Below, piece by piece: positions 32,213 through 43,836 of a stretch of DNA of 64,000 nucleotides. The first letter of the stretch is position 1, and the number at the start of each line of letters is the position of its first letter. A program made the translations under genes and the position numbers. This DNA comes from Puccinia triticina (taxonomy: Eukaryota > Basidiomycota > Pucciniomycetes > Pucciniales > Pucciniaceae). The stretch lies in NCBI RefSeq assembly GCF_026914185.1, contig NC_070572.1, forward strand, positions 3,224,001 to 3,288,000, given 5' to 3'. Under the pieces are notes generated by a model. The model saw nothing but the letters and a program-made list of their open reading frames with translations, was not told where the DNA came from and searched no databases.

Positions 32213-33230
32213 CTTCACGTGGTGCTGATGGTTTATTAACCATGACAGCGGACCGCCAAGGATGGTTGATAATATTGGATGGGTCAACATCACCATTGAC
32301 TCGAGTCGGGTGAGGACCAAGGCGGAGGATGAGGCGTTGAGCAGGCTGGGGAGGCCCCTGTTGGTCAAGGTCGCTACCCACTGACATGTCCGACGAGGAG
32401 GAAACATCAGAGTCCAAGTGATCTTCAGGATCGAGGTCCTGTCAAGGATCCTCCTCTTCATTGCTGTCAAAATTGATGAGTGGGAGAGGTGGTTGTCCGG
32501 AGAAGTCAGGTAGTGGATCAAGAGGGGATAGATCAAGACTAGGATTAAGCGCGGAGAATGAAGGAAATTGTGACTCATCGAAGTATGCATTTCTCGTCTC
32601 GATGATTTTCTTGTCTGAGGTCCTGATGACCCTATAAGAAGAATAGTCATTGGTGTACCCAATGAGAATGCCATCCCACGAGATGGCGTCAAATTTGGAT
32701 GTGCAGAGTTGGTTGGGCTTGATCACCCACATTTTGCAGCCAAAGGGTCAGAAGAACTTCATGTTGGGAACCTTGCCAAAGAGTTGTTGGATTGGGCTGA
32801 TCTTGCTTTTTCTGAGAGAAGGGAGGCAGTTAGTGGTCGCCATCGCAGTGAGAACGGCTTTGCCCCACCATTCCTTGGCAAGCTCAGACTGCACCATCAT
32901 ACATCTGTCCATGTTGATGATGGTTTTGTTGGCTTGCTCAGCTACGCCATTGTGCTGCGGGGTGTGTGGAGGCAAGGCGTTGTGTTGAATTCCGCTTTGG
33001 TGAAGGATACCCAAAAGAGAGTGATTACAAAATTTCCCGCCCCCGTTGGTGATCATCTTCTTGATGATGACTTGGCCAGTCTGGCGCTCAAAGAATTTTT
33101 GAAAGTCCAGAATTGCAGTGGTGGCATCAGATTTCTTCTTGGGAAGAGTGATGCTGATAAACCCCGTGTGTTGATTGATCAAAGTGAGGAAGTAGCGTGA
33201 TCCTGCGTTTGTAGCCTTCTCTTCTCTCAA
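32213..33230 (-). pseudogene. second copia element, integrase fragment
   Basis: Minus-strand frames cover the integrase core (SRYFLTLINQHTGF, TNGGGKFCNH, TPQHNGVAEQANKTI) and the following domain (FDAISWDGILIGYTNDYSSY), in at least three frames, so it is decayed. It differs clearly from the 26.6-31.5-kb element. The sequence stops abruptly at about 33230 upstream of SRYFLT. The missing 5' half was not found elsewhere in the window. Confidence 0.82.
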
Positions 33231-33412
33231 TTCTCAGATCAAAGCTTTCTTTCTTCTCTCTATCCAGCAGTTAGGCAAAAGAAAAAGCTAGTGCGTTCCT
33301 GCTTTCAGGTGATTTCTATTCACTATTCAGACATTTCTCTTAATCCTCAAAGATTGTCATTAGCTAGCGGAGTTTTTAATTAGAAATATTATTTTCAGTT
33401 GCTCCTATTTTT

Positions 33413-34392
33413 TCAGTTTGCCTGTGGAGTTTTGCTCCCAGGAAGACTGCTTTAGCAGTTTGCCTGTGGAGTTTTGCTCCCAGGAAGACTGCTTTAGCAG
33501 TTTGCCTGTGGAGTTTTGCTCCCAGGAAAACTGCTTTAGCAGTTTGCCTGTGGAGTTTTGCTCCCAGGAAGACTGCTTTAGCAGTTTGCCTGTGGAGTTT
33601 TGCTCCCAGGAAGACTGCTTTAGCAGTTTGCCTGTGGAGTTTTGCTCCCAGGAAGACTGCTTTAGCAGTTTGCCTGTGGAGTTTTGCTCCCAGGAAGACT
33701 GCTTTAGCAGTTTGCCTGTGGAGTTTTGCTCCCAGGAAGACTGCTTTAGCAGTTTGCCTGTGGAGTTTTGCTCCCAGGAAGACTGCTTTAGCAGTTTGCC
33801 TGTGGAGTTTTGCTCCCAGGAAAACTGCTTTAGCAGTTTGCCTGTGGAGTTTTGCTCCCAGGAAAACTGCTTTAGCAGTTTGCCTGTGGAGTTTTGCTCC
33901 CAGGAAAACTGCTTTAGCAGTTTGCCTGTGGAGTTTTGCTCCCAGGAAAACTGCTTTAGCAGTTTGCCTGTGGAGTTTTGCTCCCAGGAAAACTGCTTTA
34001 GCAGTTTGCCTGTGGAGTTTTGCTCCCAGGAAAACTGCTTTAGCAGTTTGCCTGTGGAGTTTTGCTCCCAGGAAAACTGCTTTAGCAGTTTGCCTGTGGA
34101 GTTTTGCTCCCAGGAAAACTGCTTTAGCAGTTTGCCTGTGGAGTTTTGCTCCCAGGAAAACTGCTTTAGCAGTTTGCCTGTGGAGTTTTGCTCCCAGGAA
34201 AACTGCTTTAGCAGTTTGCCTGTGGAGTTTTGCTCCCAGGAAAACTGCTTTAGCAGTTTGCCTGTGGAGTTTTGCTCCCAGGAAAACTGCTTTAGCAGTT
34301 TGCCTGTGGAGTTTAGCTGCCAGGAAAACTGCTTTAGCAGTTTGCCTGTGGAGTTTTGCTCCCAGGAAAAATTGCTTTAGCAGTTTTAGCAG
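33413..34392 (+). repeat. 42-bp tandem repeat, about 23 copies
   Basis: The unit TTTGCCTGTGGAGTTTTGCT + CCCAGGAARACTGCTTTAGCAG is a multiple of three, so 33418-34380 is open and would encode a 14-residue repeat (PVEFCSQEDCFSSL or ...QENCF...). The R site divides the copies: copies 1-2 and 4-9 carry G (Asp), copy 3 and copies 10 onward carry A (Asn). Each unit also contains two hairpins (CTGC-TTTA-GCAG and GGAG-TTTT-GCTCC). I see no start context, signal peptide or splice signal, and treat it as satellite DNA. Confidence 0.93.
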
Positions 34393-34429
34393 TTTGCCTG
34401 CGGAGATTTGCCCTCAGGAATTGGCTAGC

Positions 34430-35260
34430 ACTGGCAGGTTATGACCTACATGGTTGCCGAGCAGGTAAAAGCTCGCCAAGCAGGTACTTTTACCTGCTCG
34501 GCCATCGGGATGACCTGCTCGCTGAGCAGGTACAGTTACAGGTACCTGCTCAGGCGCGGCCAGCAGGTCAACTGGCCAAGCAGGTAACAGTACCTGCTGG
34601 GCGAGCAGGTACTTGTTCCCGCTTCGAAGCGGATACAGGTATCTGCTTGAAGATCAGGTCAACCTGCTTACCAAGCAGGTAAAAGCACCTGCTCGGCGGG
34701 CAGGTCATCCTGATGGCCGAGCAGGTAAAAATACCTGCTCGGCGAGCAGGTTGACCTACTCGGCGAGCAGGGAAAAGCTCACCAAGCAGGTACTGTTACC
34801 TGCTTGGCCAGCAGGATGACCCGCTGGCCAAGCCGGAGAAGGTACGTGTAACTGTACCTGCCTGGCGACCAGGTTGATGGCCGAGCAGGTAGAAATACCT
34901 GCTCGGCGAGCTTTTACCTGCTCGGCGAGCTTTTACCTGCTCGGCGAGTAGGTCAACCTGCTCGCCGAGCAGGTACTATTTCCTGGCCAGCAGGTTGAAC
35001 TGCTGGCCGAGTCGGAGCAAGTACCTGTAACCGTACATGCTCGACAAGCAGGTTATGCTAACGGCCGAGCAGGTAAAAGTACCTGCTCGACAAGCTTTTA
35101 CCTGCTCGGCGAGTAGGTCAGCCTGCTCGCCGACCAGGTACTGTTATCTGCTTGGCCAGCAGGTTGACCCGCTCGCTGGCCAGGTACCTGAACCTGCTTG
35201 GCCTGCAGGTTGACCTGCTCGGCCAGCAGCTTGACAGGTTAACCTGCTGGCGAAGCGGGT
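34430..35260. repeat. palindromic array with CCTGCTCGGCGAGCAGG cores
   Basis: ACCTGCTCGG, CGAGCAGGT and GGTAAAAGTACC recur dozens of times in both orientations with irregular spacing. The density and both-strand arrangement resemble the GTCGGAC subterminal array at the ends of the 14.7-kb element. No gene is supported. Confidence 0.88.
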
Positions 35261-35940
35261 ATAGTACCTGTACGTGATCGGGCAGCACTGCTCGCTAGTC
35301 TGAGCAGTCTGCTTGGACCGGCGAGTCGAGTTCTTGGACCAGCGAGCAGACTGCTCCGGCCACTGTGGCTCGACGTGCTAACTGCCGGAGGGCTCCTCCC
35401 CGGGAAAGTTCTCCGAGGAGGGTGGAACAGCCGATGATTCAAAATCATCGGCTGTTGACTCACCGATGATTCGAAATCATCGGCGATTTACCCACCGATG
35501 ATTCGAAATCATCGGTGATTTACCCACCGATGATTCGAAATCATCGGTGATTTACCCACCGATCATTTGAAATCCTCGGTGATTGACCCACCAATGTTCA
35601 TTTTACTCGGTGGGTCCGTAACCGAGCTTTCATATCAGATGAAAGCTCGCTTGAGCTGTCAACCGAGCTTCCATTGCTCCGTTGGTGGCGGCCGAGGTTA
35701 ACTCGGCTGGCCACTGATCGAGGAATTTACTTCGTCGGTCAGACAGCCTGCCGATTTTGGCTCGGCCGCGGACCAGCCGAGTTTGAATCGGGTGGCAAAA
35801 CCCTCGGGTTACTGTCCCCCAATGTCAACTCGGATGCGGATTGCATTGGATACGCGCAACCAATGTTAAATCGGTTGCGTGCATCCCAGATTAACGGGGA
35901 TGCGCACATCCGAGGCTTAAATGCTGGCAGTGGCGCATGA
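35261..35940. repeat. further palindromic shells, including CCGATGATT-CGA-AATCATCGG
   Basis: At 35421-35590 a 32-bp unit repeats five times, each with 9-bp arms CCGATGATT/AATCATCGG around CGA. It is preceded by GAGCAG-type motifs. It is followed by ACCGAGCTTTCAT...ATGAAAGCTCG and by GGATGCG/CGCAACC motifs up to 35940. Sequence then becomes non-repetitive before the gene at 36301. Confidence 0.88.
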
Positions 35941-36168
35941 CTGTTGACTGCAAAACGTCTCCTACCAAAACCATGAATTGGCACATCACAAACTTTACAC
36001 ATTACAGCCTGAGGAATCTATTGTCTAAGTCAAAACCATGCTTAGTCTGGTTTTGGTTATACCAAATAGATCCGTCAGCAAATCTAATCACAAAGGTGGA
36101 TTGTGGGTGGACAAAGGCTGAGTGAAAAAATTTTACACAAGGGGATCATTCTGGAATGAAATCCTCAA

Positions 36169-36175
36169 TATATAA
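36169..36175 (+). promoter_or_regulatory. TATA box of the 36.3-kb gene
   Basis: TATATAA lies 132 bp upstream of the ATG at 36301, followed by a pyrimidine-rich leader. Confidence 0.55.
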
Positions 36176-36300
36176 GTGGCTCCTCCTCCTCTGCACTTTC
36201 ACCTCATTCCTCCCCCATCATCGCATCATTTATTTTTGTGACCCCCCCACATCCTCAAAAACCATTGGCGAAATAACTACTGCTCTCAATTCATATTAAC

Positions 36301-38871
36301 ATGGCAGAGCCAGAGTCCAGAATTTCCCCTCAGCTTCCTCAGGAATCAACATCTGTGCAACCACCCCTCCCATCAGATGCTCCGACTCCACCACCAAGTA
36401 AGTCGATAGACTTATCCTCATGATCACCCCCCAGGCTGTTTCTCACTTTACCCATATCCCCCTAGGTCAGCAGGTGCTTGAAGCAAACTTTCCAGTCAAG
36501 ATGTTACCAGCACCCACTTTTGAGGAGTTTGCAATTAGCAAAAGTGATCCCGGCGGCCCTCTTCCATTGAATCCTACCAAACCGATCCTCAATAATGAAA
36601 TCCAGCAAATTACAGCGGAGGAATTTGGACAAACAATCCAAGCTGCTGAGCAAGCAGCCAAAGGGCTGAGAAATCTCAAGCTTCCCCGTAGTTGGAAACA
36701 CCTAGTTGATGTCCTTGCTAATTCCATTACCAGCACGAAACGCAGTGAGTTCAAGTTTTCCCAGATTGCCCTCCCCATCCGGATGTTGCCTTCTCTTTTG
36801 ACTGAAGCTCTTGCAAAGCCTGGGAGGAAACAGGCGAGATTCCGGACGATGAAGCCATCAAAATTGAATCAATCAAACCAAGCTCCACATCACCTCGAAC
36901 ATCAACTGGAGCAACTTCGAGCAAGCCCCCCAAGAAACAAGCCAAAAAAGGTGCCTCTGGTCGGCCAGCCGACTTGTTGGAAAAGAATACCAAGACTCCA
37001 ACAAACAGTAACGATTCCAATCCAGCAGCTCTCTCAAACAAATCAGACACATCTCAGCTTACCATCCCGAAACATGCCCCTACCGAGAATCCAAACATTA
37101 ACACCCCAATGGGTGCAAAAGCAGCTCTTGCCACCATCAGAGACTTGGAACCGCACCACTCTCCGGATACCCCTGATAATGCTGTGCAGGCTTCACCAAC
37201 TCTACCTGCCAACTCTCAAGTTGGACCTGTAGCTTGCGACTCAGTGGTTGGAAATCCAGAACATCATATCCCGCCCAAATCCTCTCCATCAGCTGCGACT
37301 GAGACCAACAACGCAAAAGCTGGGGTCTCCAACACTAATCTAGCCGCTCCGGTGGAGCCACCTGCACACTGAACAACAACGGCCCCTCAACCATCCCCAA
37401 CCAACCAAGTTCTGCAACCTTCCCAAAGTATCCCAGAAACCCATTCTGGTCAAGCAAATCCAACCCCAAGTGGCCCATCCAACCCAAACCCTTCCGATCC
37501 CTCTTCTCAGGTTGTTGTTTGCCCGCTGACAATCCTCAAGTCTGTCAATGTGCGAATTAAAGTTGTTCATATTCACCAAGATTTCGAGGGATCCAAACCA
37601 TCTTGGCAAAGGTACCAAACCACCTGGGCTTCCCTCACGTCTCTGGTTCAATTTCGTGTACAGTCCATGCACGCTTCAACTCCTTCAAACCCTGAATTCC
37701 AATTCCAACGCACGGCATGCTCATACGCATCATGGATTAAAACAATCAGCTCCCTGAGTAAGTGTTCTTTTCTTTTTTCTACATTCGTGTCTCCAAACAC
37801 AGCGTAACTAACTGTTAGGTTGTTTCTCCCATGTATCTAGCGGACAGCTTCTTGTCACCATCCACCAATGAACAGTGGTACTGTCCCGACATCATTGATT
37901 TCCCCTTGCTTGCCACATTTGGAAACAAGGACAAATCCATCCCGCCGCAATCCTACATCTCTACTGCTGCAAAGACACCCCATCCCGAATCAACTCTAGT
38001 CCGGTTCTTTTATCGACTTGCGCACCCTACCAAAACCTCCATCTCAGAGTGGGCAAAGCTTGTTGCCGCTTCTGTGGAGATCATGGCCGATAGTCTGTAC
38101 AAGCCACCCGTCCCCACAACCCAGCAGAGCAACGATCAAATCATTCAAGGCGTACAAGTACTTCAATACATCAAGGCCATCAAAAACCGCCCCTCCAGCT
38201 TTGAGTCTGCCGAAGAAAATCCTACCTCAGATGCTCCAGCCCCCCAGCGATCTCATTCTTTCGATGTTCTCCATGATTTCTTAAACCTCATTCTTGATGT
38301 TCTCTCAGCATATGTCATCTTCCAAACTCATGCATTCAGCGAGCCCCCACAGACAGAGGTGCACAAGAAAACCAATAAGCGGAACCGCGGTGCCACCCAC
38401 AAATCATCTGATGCTCTCACTCAGACGAACCAAGAATCATCAGAATTGATCCAGCTTCAAGATGAATCAACTCACAAACTACAGTCCTACCAGCGTCGTC
38501 AAAACTACCAGCCCTTGATATTTTTCCTCCTCGGTGGTGTTCGCGGTCTTTTTCTAGCATCCAAGAACCACCGCCACGCCGTTGTCTCTGATTGCATGGA
38601 ATTCACCCAGGTAATCTCAGTAATTAAACAAAACTCAAGTTCAACTCATACGCCCGAAGAACCCATCTGGAAAAACCTCTCAGCATACATTGTTAAGATA
38701 TTCTCCCCTGTCTTCCGCCTGCCGAACAGAATCTCCCACATGGAAAAGACCCCAACCCGACATGAGATTGCTCAGGCCATTACTCTTGATTTTCTCAGTC
38801 ATTGGGCAGAATGCCAGCCCACTTCACCTTTCCTTATTCCCCATGCTTCCCGTCATATAGAAGACAGTTGA
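36301..38871 (+). CDS. four-exon gene of unknown function with one in-frame TGA
   Basis: Exons 36301-36397, 36466-36744, 36819-37757 and 37841-38871 join with consistent phase. Donors are GTAAGT, GTGAGT and GTAAGT; acceptors are CCTAG, AAAG and TCTAG, with a CTAAC-like branch site in intron 3. The product is about 781 codons. It has a short Pro/Ser-rich N-terminus, a helical part (ITAEEFGQTIQAAEQAAKG) and an acidic then very Pro/Ser/Asn-rich middle. The C-terminal globular region is about 430 residues, helical, and ends in RHEIAQAITLDFLSHWAE. A single TGA at 37370-37372 interrupts the Pro-rich middle. No domain was recognised. It sits immediately inside the palindromic shells, so it may be the main gene of a mobile locus. 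Confidence 0.72.
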
Positions 38872-39871
38872 TTTTTTAAACTTGTACATATACATCAGTA
38901 CATACGCTGAAGTTTATTGCTGTCTGGCCTCTTCTCACTCAAACTGTTCTTCTCGTCTTTTATTCCCTTTGTGATTTGGTCTTTTATATCTCAAATTCAG
39001 CTTCCCAGATACCAAGCCTGTACTAGTCAACTGTTGTTCCTAGCCACAATTGTTTATAAGTAATTCATCTTGCCCTGATGCGCTTAAGATTAAAAATTGC
39101 CATCGTTCTGCTGATTTCTGAAATGAAGTCTCTCCAATGCTCTCCCTTACATCTGTTTGTGCGTTTTGCAAACCGTGGAATGTGTAACACTTCCAAACAC
39201 CAAGCAGATTCTTGCCTCAGACAATGGGTATTCATCAACGAAACCTCAGTGACCATAGTAGTCTTCCTTCCATGCATCACTTGCGGTTTCTAGTCATTGG
39301 CGCATGGGATATCTTTTCATTTGATAACGGTTTTAATTCATTTCTCCTTTAGGACATAAGTTATATATATGTAGTAATCTTTGAGAAAAATCAAACTAAA
39401 TGCCAATCGTCACGTTTGGCGGCGGTGAAATTTCTTGGTGGATTTTCTTCGTATAGTGCGGGGTGCCTTCCAATCCTTTGCTTCGAGTTTGTATCTCTTT
39501 TTTGGATCACTCCTCAAGCCGTATCGAGTTACCTCTGATCGAGAAAGTTTCACTATACACTCAACCTAATATGATATACACCCAGACCACGAGTCAGTGC
39601 TTATTGTTAGAGTCAATCTTGATTATATGGAGTATCACATACACCAACAGAAACAAATCCGTAGCGGACACTGGGAACTCGAGCTGCGTTGCCACTAAAT
39701 CTAATACAATCTCCGTGTTTGAGGTCTTGAAAGTTTTTGAGCGCCTCGGAATTGAGTGAACACAAATTGATTCGACCTGAGTGGGACTGCGCAGGAACAA
39801 GGTCAGCAATTTGATGGGGCACACTCAAGCAAATGTTCATGGGCATTTTAGAGAACTGCTATATTTAGTGT
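38872..39871. other. no gene seen
   Basis: AT-rich intergenic DNA between the 36.3-kb gene and the convergent minus-strand gene. Frames of 71-98 codons lack recognisable features. Confidence 0.6.
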
Positions 39872-40309
39872 TCAGTCTAGAGGTAAATCCCATACCTGCT
39901 TGATGGTATTATCCACAATTTCGAGATGAGAGACCCTCTCGTGAATCGGATGCCAGTGGACCTGCACAACTCGAGCCATACCAAAGACCTGGGCATTTTT
40001 GTATTGATATAGGTCGGGGAGTTCTCCATGGTGAATATACCAATTAAGGTTCTCTACAGTAATCGTTGGTTGGTTGGATACAGGACACAATGATAATTTT
40101 CCACATAGGAAGATCTGGCTGAGAGTATTGTCAAAGATTGCAGGAATATCAGGATCATGAAATTTGAGCACAACATGATATTCTTGATACCCAGTGAATG
40201 ATGGGGGAAGATTAAATGATGCAATAGGGGTCCCAAGGTGTATTTCATCTCCAACTTGTTGTATACTACGTGTATTTGCAAGAAGTAAATTGGCAGCAAT
40301 CTCAATCAT
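39872..40309 (-). CDS. small protein of unknown function, paralogue 1
   Basis: A 145-residue open frame starting MIEIAANLLLANTRS and ending VWDLPLD. It shares a layout with the protein at 41439-42104: an opening (M-x-I-x-AN-x-L/F), G-D-x-I, a strand, LSQIFLCGKLSL followed by QPTITVENLNWYIHHGELP. The other protein has QILLSGTLIL and FPTITSDNGNWIPHSGLL at the same position. The 10212-10726 protein has the shorter ILYSLTGG...PTIT version. The pattern suggests a beta-rich, possibly OB-like, domain. That is inference, and no function is assigned. A CATGTACG palindrome lies 493 bp upstream. Confidence 0.6.
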   Translation of the reverse strand: MIEIAANLLLANTRSIQQVGDEIHLGTPIASFNLPPSFTGYQEYHVVLKFHDPDIPAIFDNTLSQIFLCGKLSLCPVSNQPTITVENLNWYIHHGELPDLYQYKNAQVFGMARVVQVHWHPIHERVSHLEIVDNTIKQVWDLPLD

Positions 40310-41438
40310 TATGATTGTCTAATAGTTTGGAAATACGGCAGGCTGAGTTATGACTGGCAATTGAGGAATTCTAGGGAGGGGTGGGACAAGAAGAGGCACC
40401 TAGCATTCAATCCCGCCTTTTAATGGCGATACTCATCTATCCCAAAGTGTTGGAGGGCAAGCAACTTTTGTTTTGGCCTTCCACCCACAAAGGCAAATGA
40501 CTTGTTCCCTTTCCTTCCCTGCATTATCTCATCTCAGGAATAAAGGATTTTATGTATCAATTTTGAAATGTACAAGTCAATGTGCCTCTTTGTTCTACTG
40601 TGTTAATTGGTGCAATTTGAAAATTGCTACAAAGTGTGTTCTCCACGGCAGGCATTTTGGTTTGGATTTGTTTGTCTTTATGTGTAAGATATCCTTTGTC
40701 AGGCCTTCCTGTTAACCGTTTTATTTGGATAATACATAACATATTTGTGTGATTAACCTTTGTGATAGTTTCTTGCATACGTACAATGCAGTGTTGACTG
40801 CCATGTACGCGCGTACATGATTGTGACCCATTTCACGAAATCCCTTCCACCACCAAAATATCCATGTGCACGACGGACTGCAAAGTCTATTTCTACAATG
40901 TGTAATACATAAAAACAACAATACCACCACCCATGCCCCCAAGGTCTTCTCCACCCAATTACCCAAAGGCTAACGTAACAAGAAAACTCTTTCTTGGAAC
41001 CTCACAAGGGAATCCTCAATTTGGAAGTTCCATCATAGAAATCTGCCTCATTTTCTGACAAGGACTTCATTCCTCTTGTGTAAAGCATGTTTTCTGGCAA
41101 GGAAAACTGGACAACATTGTAAATGGTAACTTACTGCTTGTAATCCAATTGTCCTCAAATGAGAAAATGTTTGCAGATAAAAAATTCCCCAGCATACCGG
41201 GCAAGACAAGAAAACTTGTAATTGAGTAACATCTGCATAACAACCAATGGCAACCAGCACAAATTGAATCTTCTTAGTAGCGGTTGTGTGAGTCTAATCT
41301 AAAACGCCGATTTGGTCTCTCCCGGAGGTTGTGATTATGCCCTGTATTCCTGGGTAGTTCGTTTATATCAAAGACCTGTTGGAAGATTACTGCAGTCAGT
41401 TTCCGGAGGGCTCAATCAAAATCTCTCATGATTCCCGC
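40310..41438. other. intergenic region, no further gene supported
   Basis: Contains the upstream palindrome at 40802-40819. The frame 40721-40966 (minus) runs through the palindrome and is probably not coding. Otherwise nothing recognised. Confidence 0.5.
40802..40819. promoter_or_regulatory. perfect 18-bp palindrome upstream of paralogue 1
   Basis: CATGTACGCGCGTACATG is perfectly self-complementary. A related longer palindrome lies upstream of paralogue 2 at 42469-42494. Shared half-site is CATGTACG. It could be a dimeric factor binding site; no factor is identified. Confidence 0.45.
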
Positions 41439-42104
41439 TCAGCTAGCCTTAAATTTTACACACACCTGGATAGTTAATAAGCTGGTACAATCCCCTGGAA
41501 CAATTGATCCCTTCATCTCGATCTGATCTCCCACCCTGAACCTGGCCAGGTTAAGGTTATTCAGTTGTGGATCACCTACCAGACGCATTGGCGTGGGCTG
41601 ATTGGCCATGAAATATGCAAAAGGATCAACAGTTGGTTTCCCGCACACATAGCTTAGAGTAGGGAAATGACAAACATTCAATTCGCTGGCATCTACAGCA
41701 ATCAGAAATCCATGATCTGATTCGTTCCCACCGGGCGAAAAGTCACTTGTGATTGCCACTCTGCGCCCCACATGCATTCTCTCTGTTGCATCCGGTTCCC
41801 CCAGGTGGATACATAGCAATCCAGAATGCGGAATCCAATTGCCGTTGTCGGATGTAATAGTTGGGAATGGTATATTTTGTGTAAGGATCAGAGTTCCTGA
41901 AAGCAGAATTTGTGTGGTGGATGGCAGAATAACTTCTGGTCTGGGTGTATTACAGAGATTTATATTATAACGTCTCATTTGTTGTGGGTAAATTCTAGCT
42001 TGGGAGTTACGTGAGAAGATGACACTATTAAAACTAATCATATCACCATGACTGCTTTGTGGGGTATTTGTGTCTAAGAAGCAATTTGCAAAAATTTTCA
42101 TCAT
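41439..42104 (-). CDS. protein of unknown function, paralogue 2
   Basis: An open frame of about 220 residues if started at MMKIFANCFL (near 42104), which aligns with the start of paralogue 1; the frame itself is open to 42158. It contains QILLSGTLILTQN, FPTITSDNGNWIPHSG and a second part with FRVGDQIEMKGSIVPGDCTS, which again has the G-D-x-I plus Gly pattern. It may therefore hold two related beta-rich modules. No catalytic motif, signal peptide or membrane segment is apparent. A 26-bp palindrome lies about 365 bp upstream. Confidence 0.6.
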   Translation of the reverse strand: MMKIFANCFLDTNTPQSSHGDMISFNSVIFSRNSQARIYPQQMRRYNINLCNTPRPEVILPSTTQILLSGTLILTQNIPFPTITSDNGNWIPHSGLLCIHLGEPDATERMHVGRRVAITSDFSPGGNESDHGFLIAVDASELNVCHFPTLSYVCGKPTVDPFAYFMANQPTPMRLVGDPQLNNLNLARFRVGDQIEMKGSIVPGDCTSLLTIQVCVKFKAS

Positions 42105-43836
42105 TGTGTGTATAATTCGTTGTAGGTGAATATCAGGAAACAAAGGACTGGCTGGCAAGAAATTCCTTTTATGGTTGTGCTGGCATGGTGATATACATCA
42201 GGGCCTTCCAGTTTTTGGGTAGTACATCAAATTTATCTTGGCAGCAGAAATAGCTGATATTACACCTGAGTCATCTTCGGAGTCATTATTCTGTTTTACC
42301 ACTTGAAGATATCCCACCGCCGGAGCTTAATCCTACCATTCTCCGCCCCTATGATTGCTGCCCGTTTAATCATCACACATAATTAGATCAGAAGATCATT
42401 CAGAGTTGGATCTTGTTTGAATCTCCATACAAACTTGACTTCCCTGCCAGTGCATCTTTCGATGTCCACCATCATGTACGCACGTACATGATGGGGATGC
42501 TTCTTGTTTCCTCTATCTCCAGTTATGTAAAGAATCATGCATGCGCAGACTGAATCATGGGAATACATATGCCCACATGATACAACCTCAGTTCCAGAGG
42601 GGAAATAGAATTTCGTACAACTCACTTGAATACAGATTTCATTTCTGCCTTCGCTTGCCCGTACATGACAATGTACTGAGCAAATTGTTTCCTTGCATGT
42701 GCCTCCCTGCTATTGAATCTGTTATATAAACATTTCATTTCATAGATATGTATGTAGTCTATTCAAGTGAATTCTAACTTTGTGATCCAGCTTTCAGCGT
42801 GATTTCATAGCCAGCAAACTCTGAACAATTGATACACTATACTTTCCAAGATTCGTCACATCAGGCAAATTTTGTATTTGCATGTTCCTCGTGAGAGAGA
42901 TGTCAAAAAATCACCTCACATGTTTAAGTTCTCAACATGATTTTGTCTGGGTCTGTTTGGGTCCAGATTGGACCTCACCATCATATCCCCTGCTCAAATT
43001 GACGTGTACCCAAATAGCAAATCACAGTTGATTACTCAACATGCTGCCTGATATTCATAACGTCATCCAGTTCCCACTTCCCATTTGTTCATTCAAAGGC
43101 TTTTCATGTCATTTAGATGTACAAAGCCTCATATGAGGATCCTAACCATCTAGATTCCGAAATTTCTACTCAACTGGACCACATCTCCCTGATCTCCCAC
43201 TGGCATCTTTCTGATGAACTGTTGCAAAATGTTCATGAGGCAAGGGCTTGTTTTGTCATTTTATCATTGAGGACCGTTGAGTACTACATATATGTATTTC
43301 CAGTCTGATGTGCTGTTTTATTTTCAATTGGTAGGGTTTTTTGATCTTCTTGTCTGCTCGCTCGCTCTTTGAATTTGTTGCTTACAGCATCACTCTCCCA
43401 CCGCGCGCCCCTCATTTCAAATGCTTGATCTAGACCCGCTGCTCCTTCTGGTGAGTGCCTCGCACCTGTTTGTACCTCAGCTAACGAACAATCCGAACCT
43501 CGTTTTTGAATGTGAGTGTTGCTCTCTAGAGCAAAGACCTCATTCTTCTGTAATCTTCTCCTGGAATCGCTCAACAACCCCTGCCTGCAGTTTTCAGAAC
43601 CTCTACAACTTGCCTATCAACCCTGATCACTCGTCTGCATCTGTTGTTCAACCCCCACCTCGATCGTTTCAGTGCGCGAGCGCTCATCCACCCATCAACC
43701 CAGGAGTATCCTGTATCATCCATGGAGCTAACGGATATTGGTTTCAGCAAAGATTGATCAGGAGCGGGCGTAAGAACACCTTTCCCTTCATCTATCCTAC
43801 CGCGTTGATTCGATAACAGCGCTGATATCCTCTTAA
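42105..43836. other. intergenic DNA, palindrome only
   Basis: AT-rich, with the palindrome at 42469-42494 and a looser GTACATGACAATGTAC near 42661. The 43421-43816 plus-strand frame could be a 5' exon of the kelch gene, but no splice model was convincing. Confidence 0.5.
42469..42494. promoter_or_regulatory. 26-bp palindrome upstream of paralogue 2
   Basis: Arms CCATCATGTACG and CGTACATGATGG are perfect complements around CA. The core CATGTACG is shared with the palindrome upstream of paralogue 1, and both lie a few hundred bp 5' of related genes on the same strand. Confidence 0.45.
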
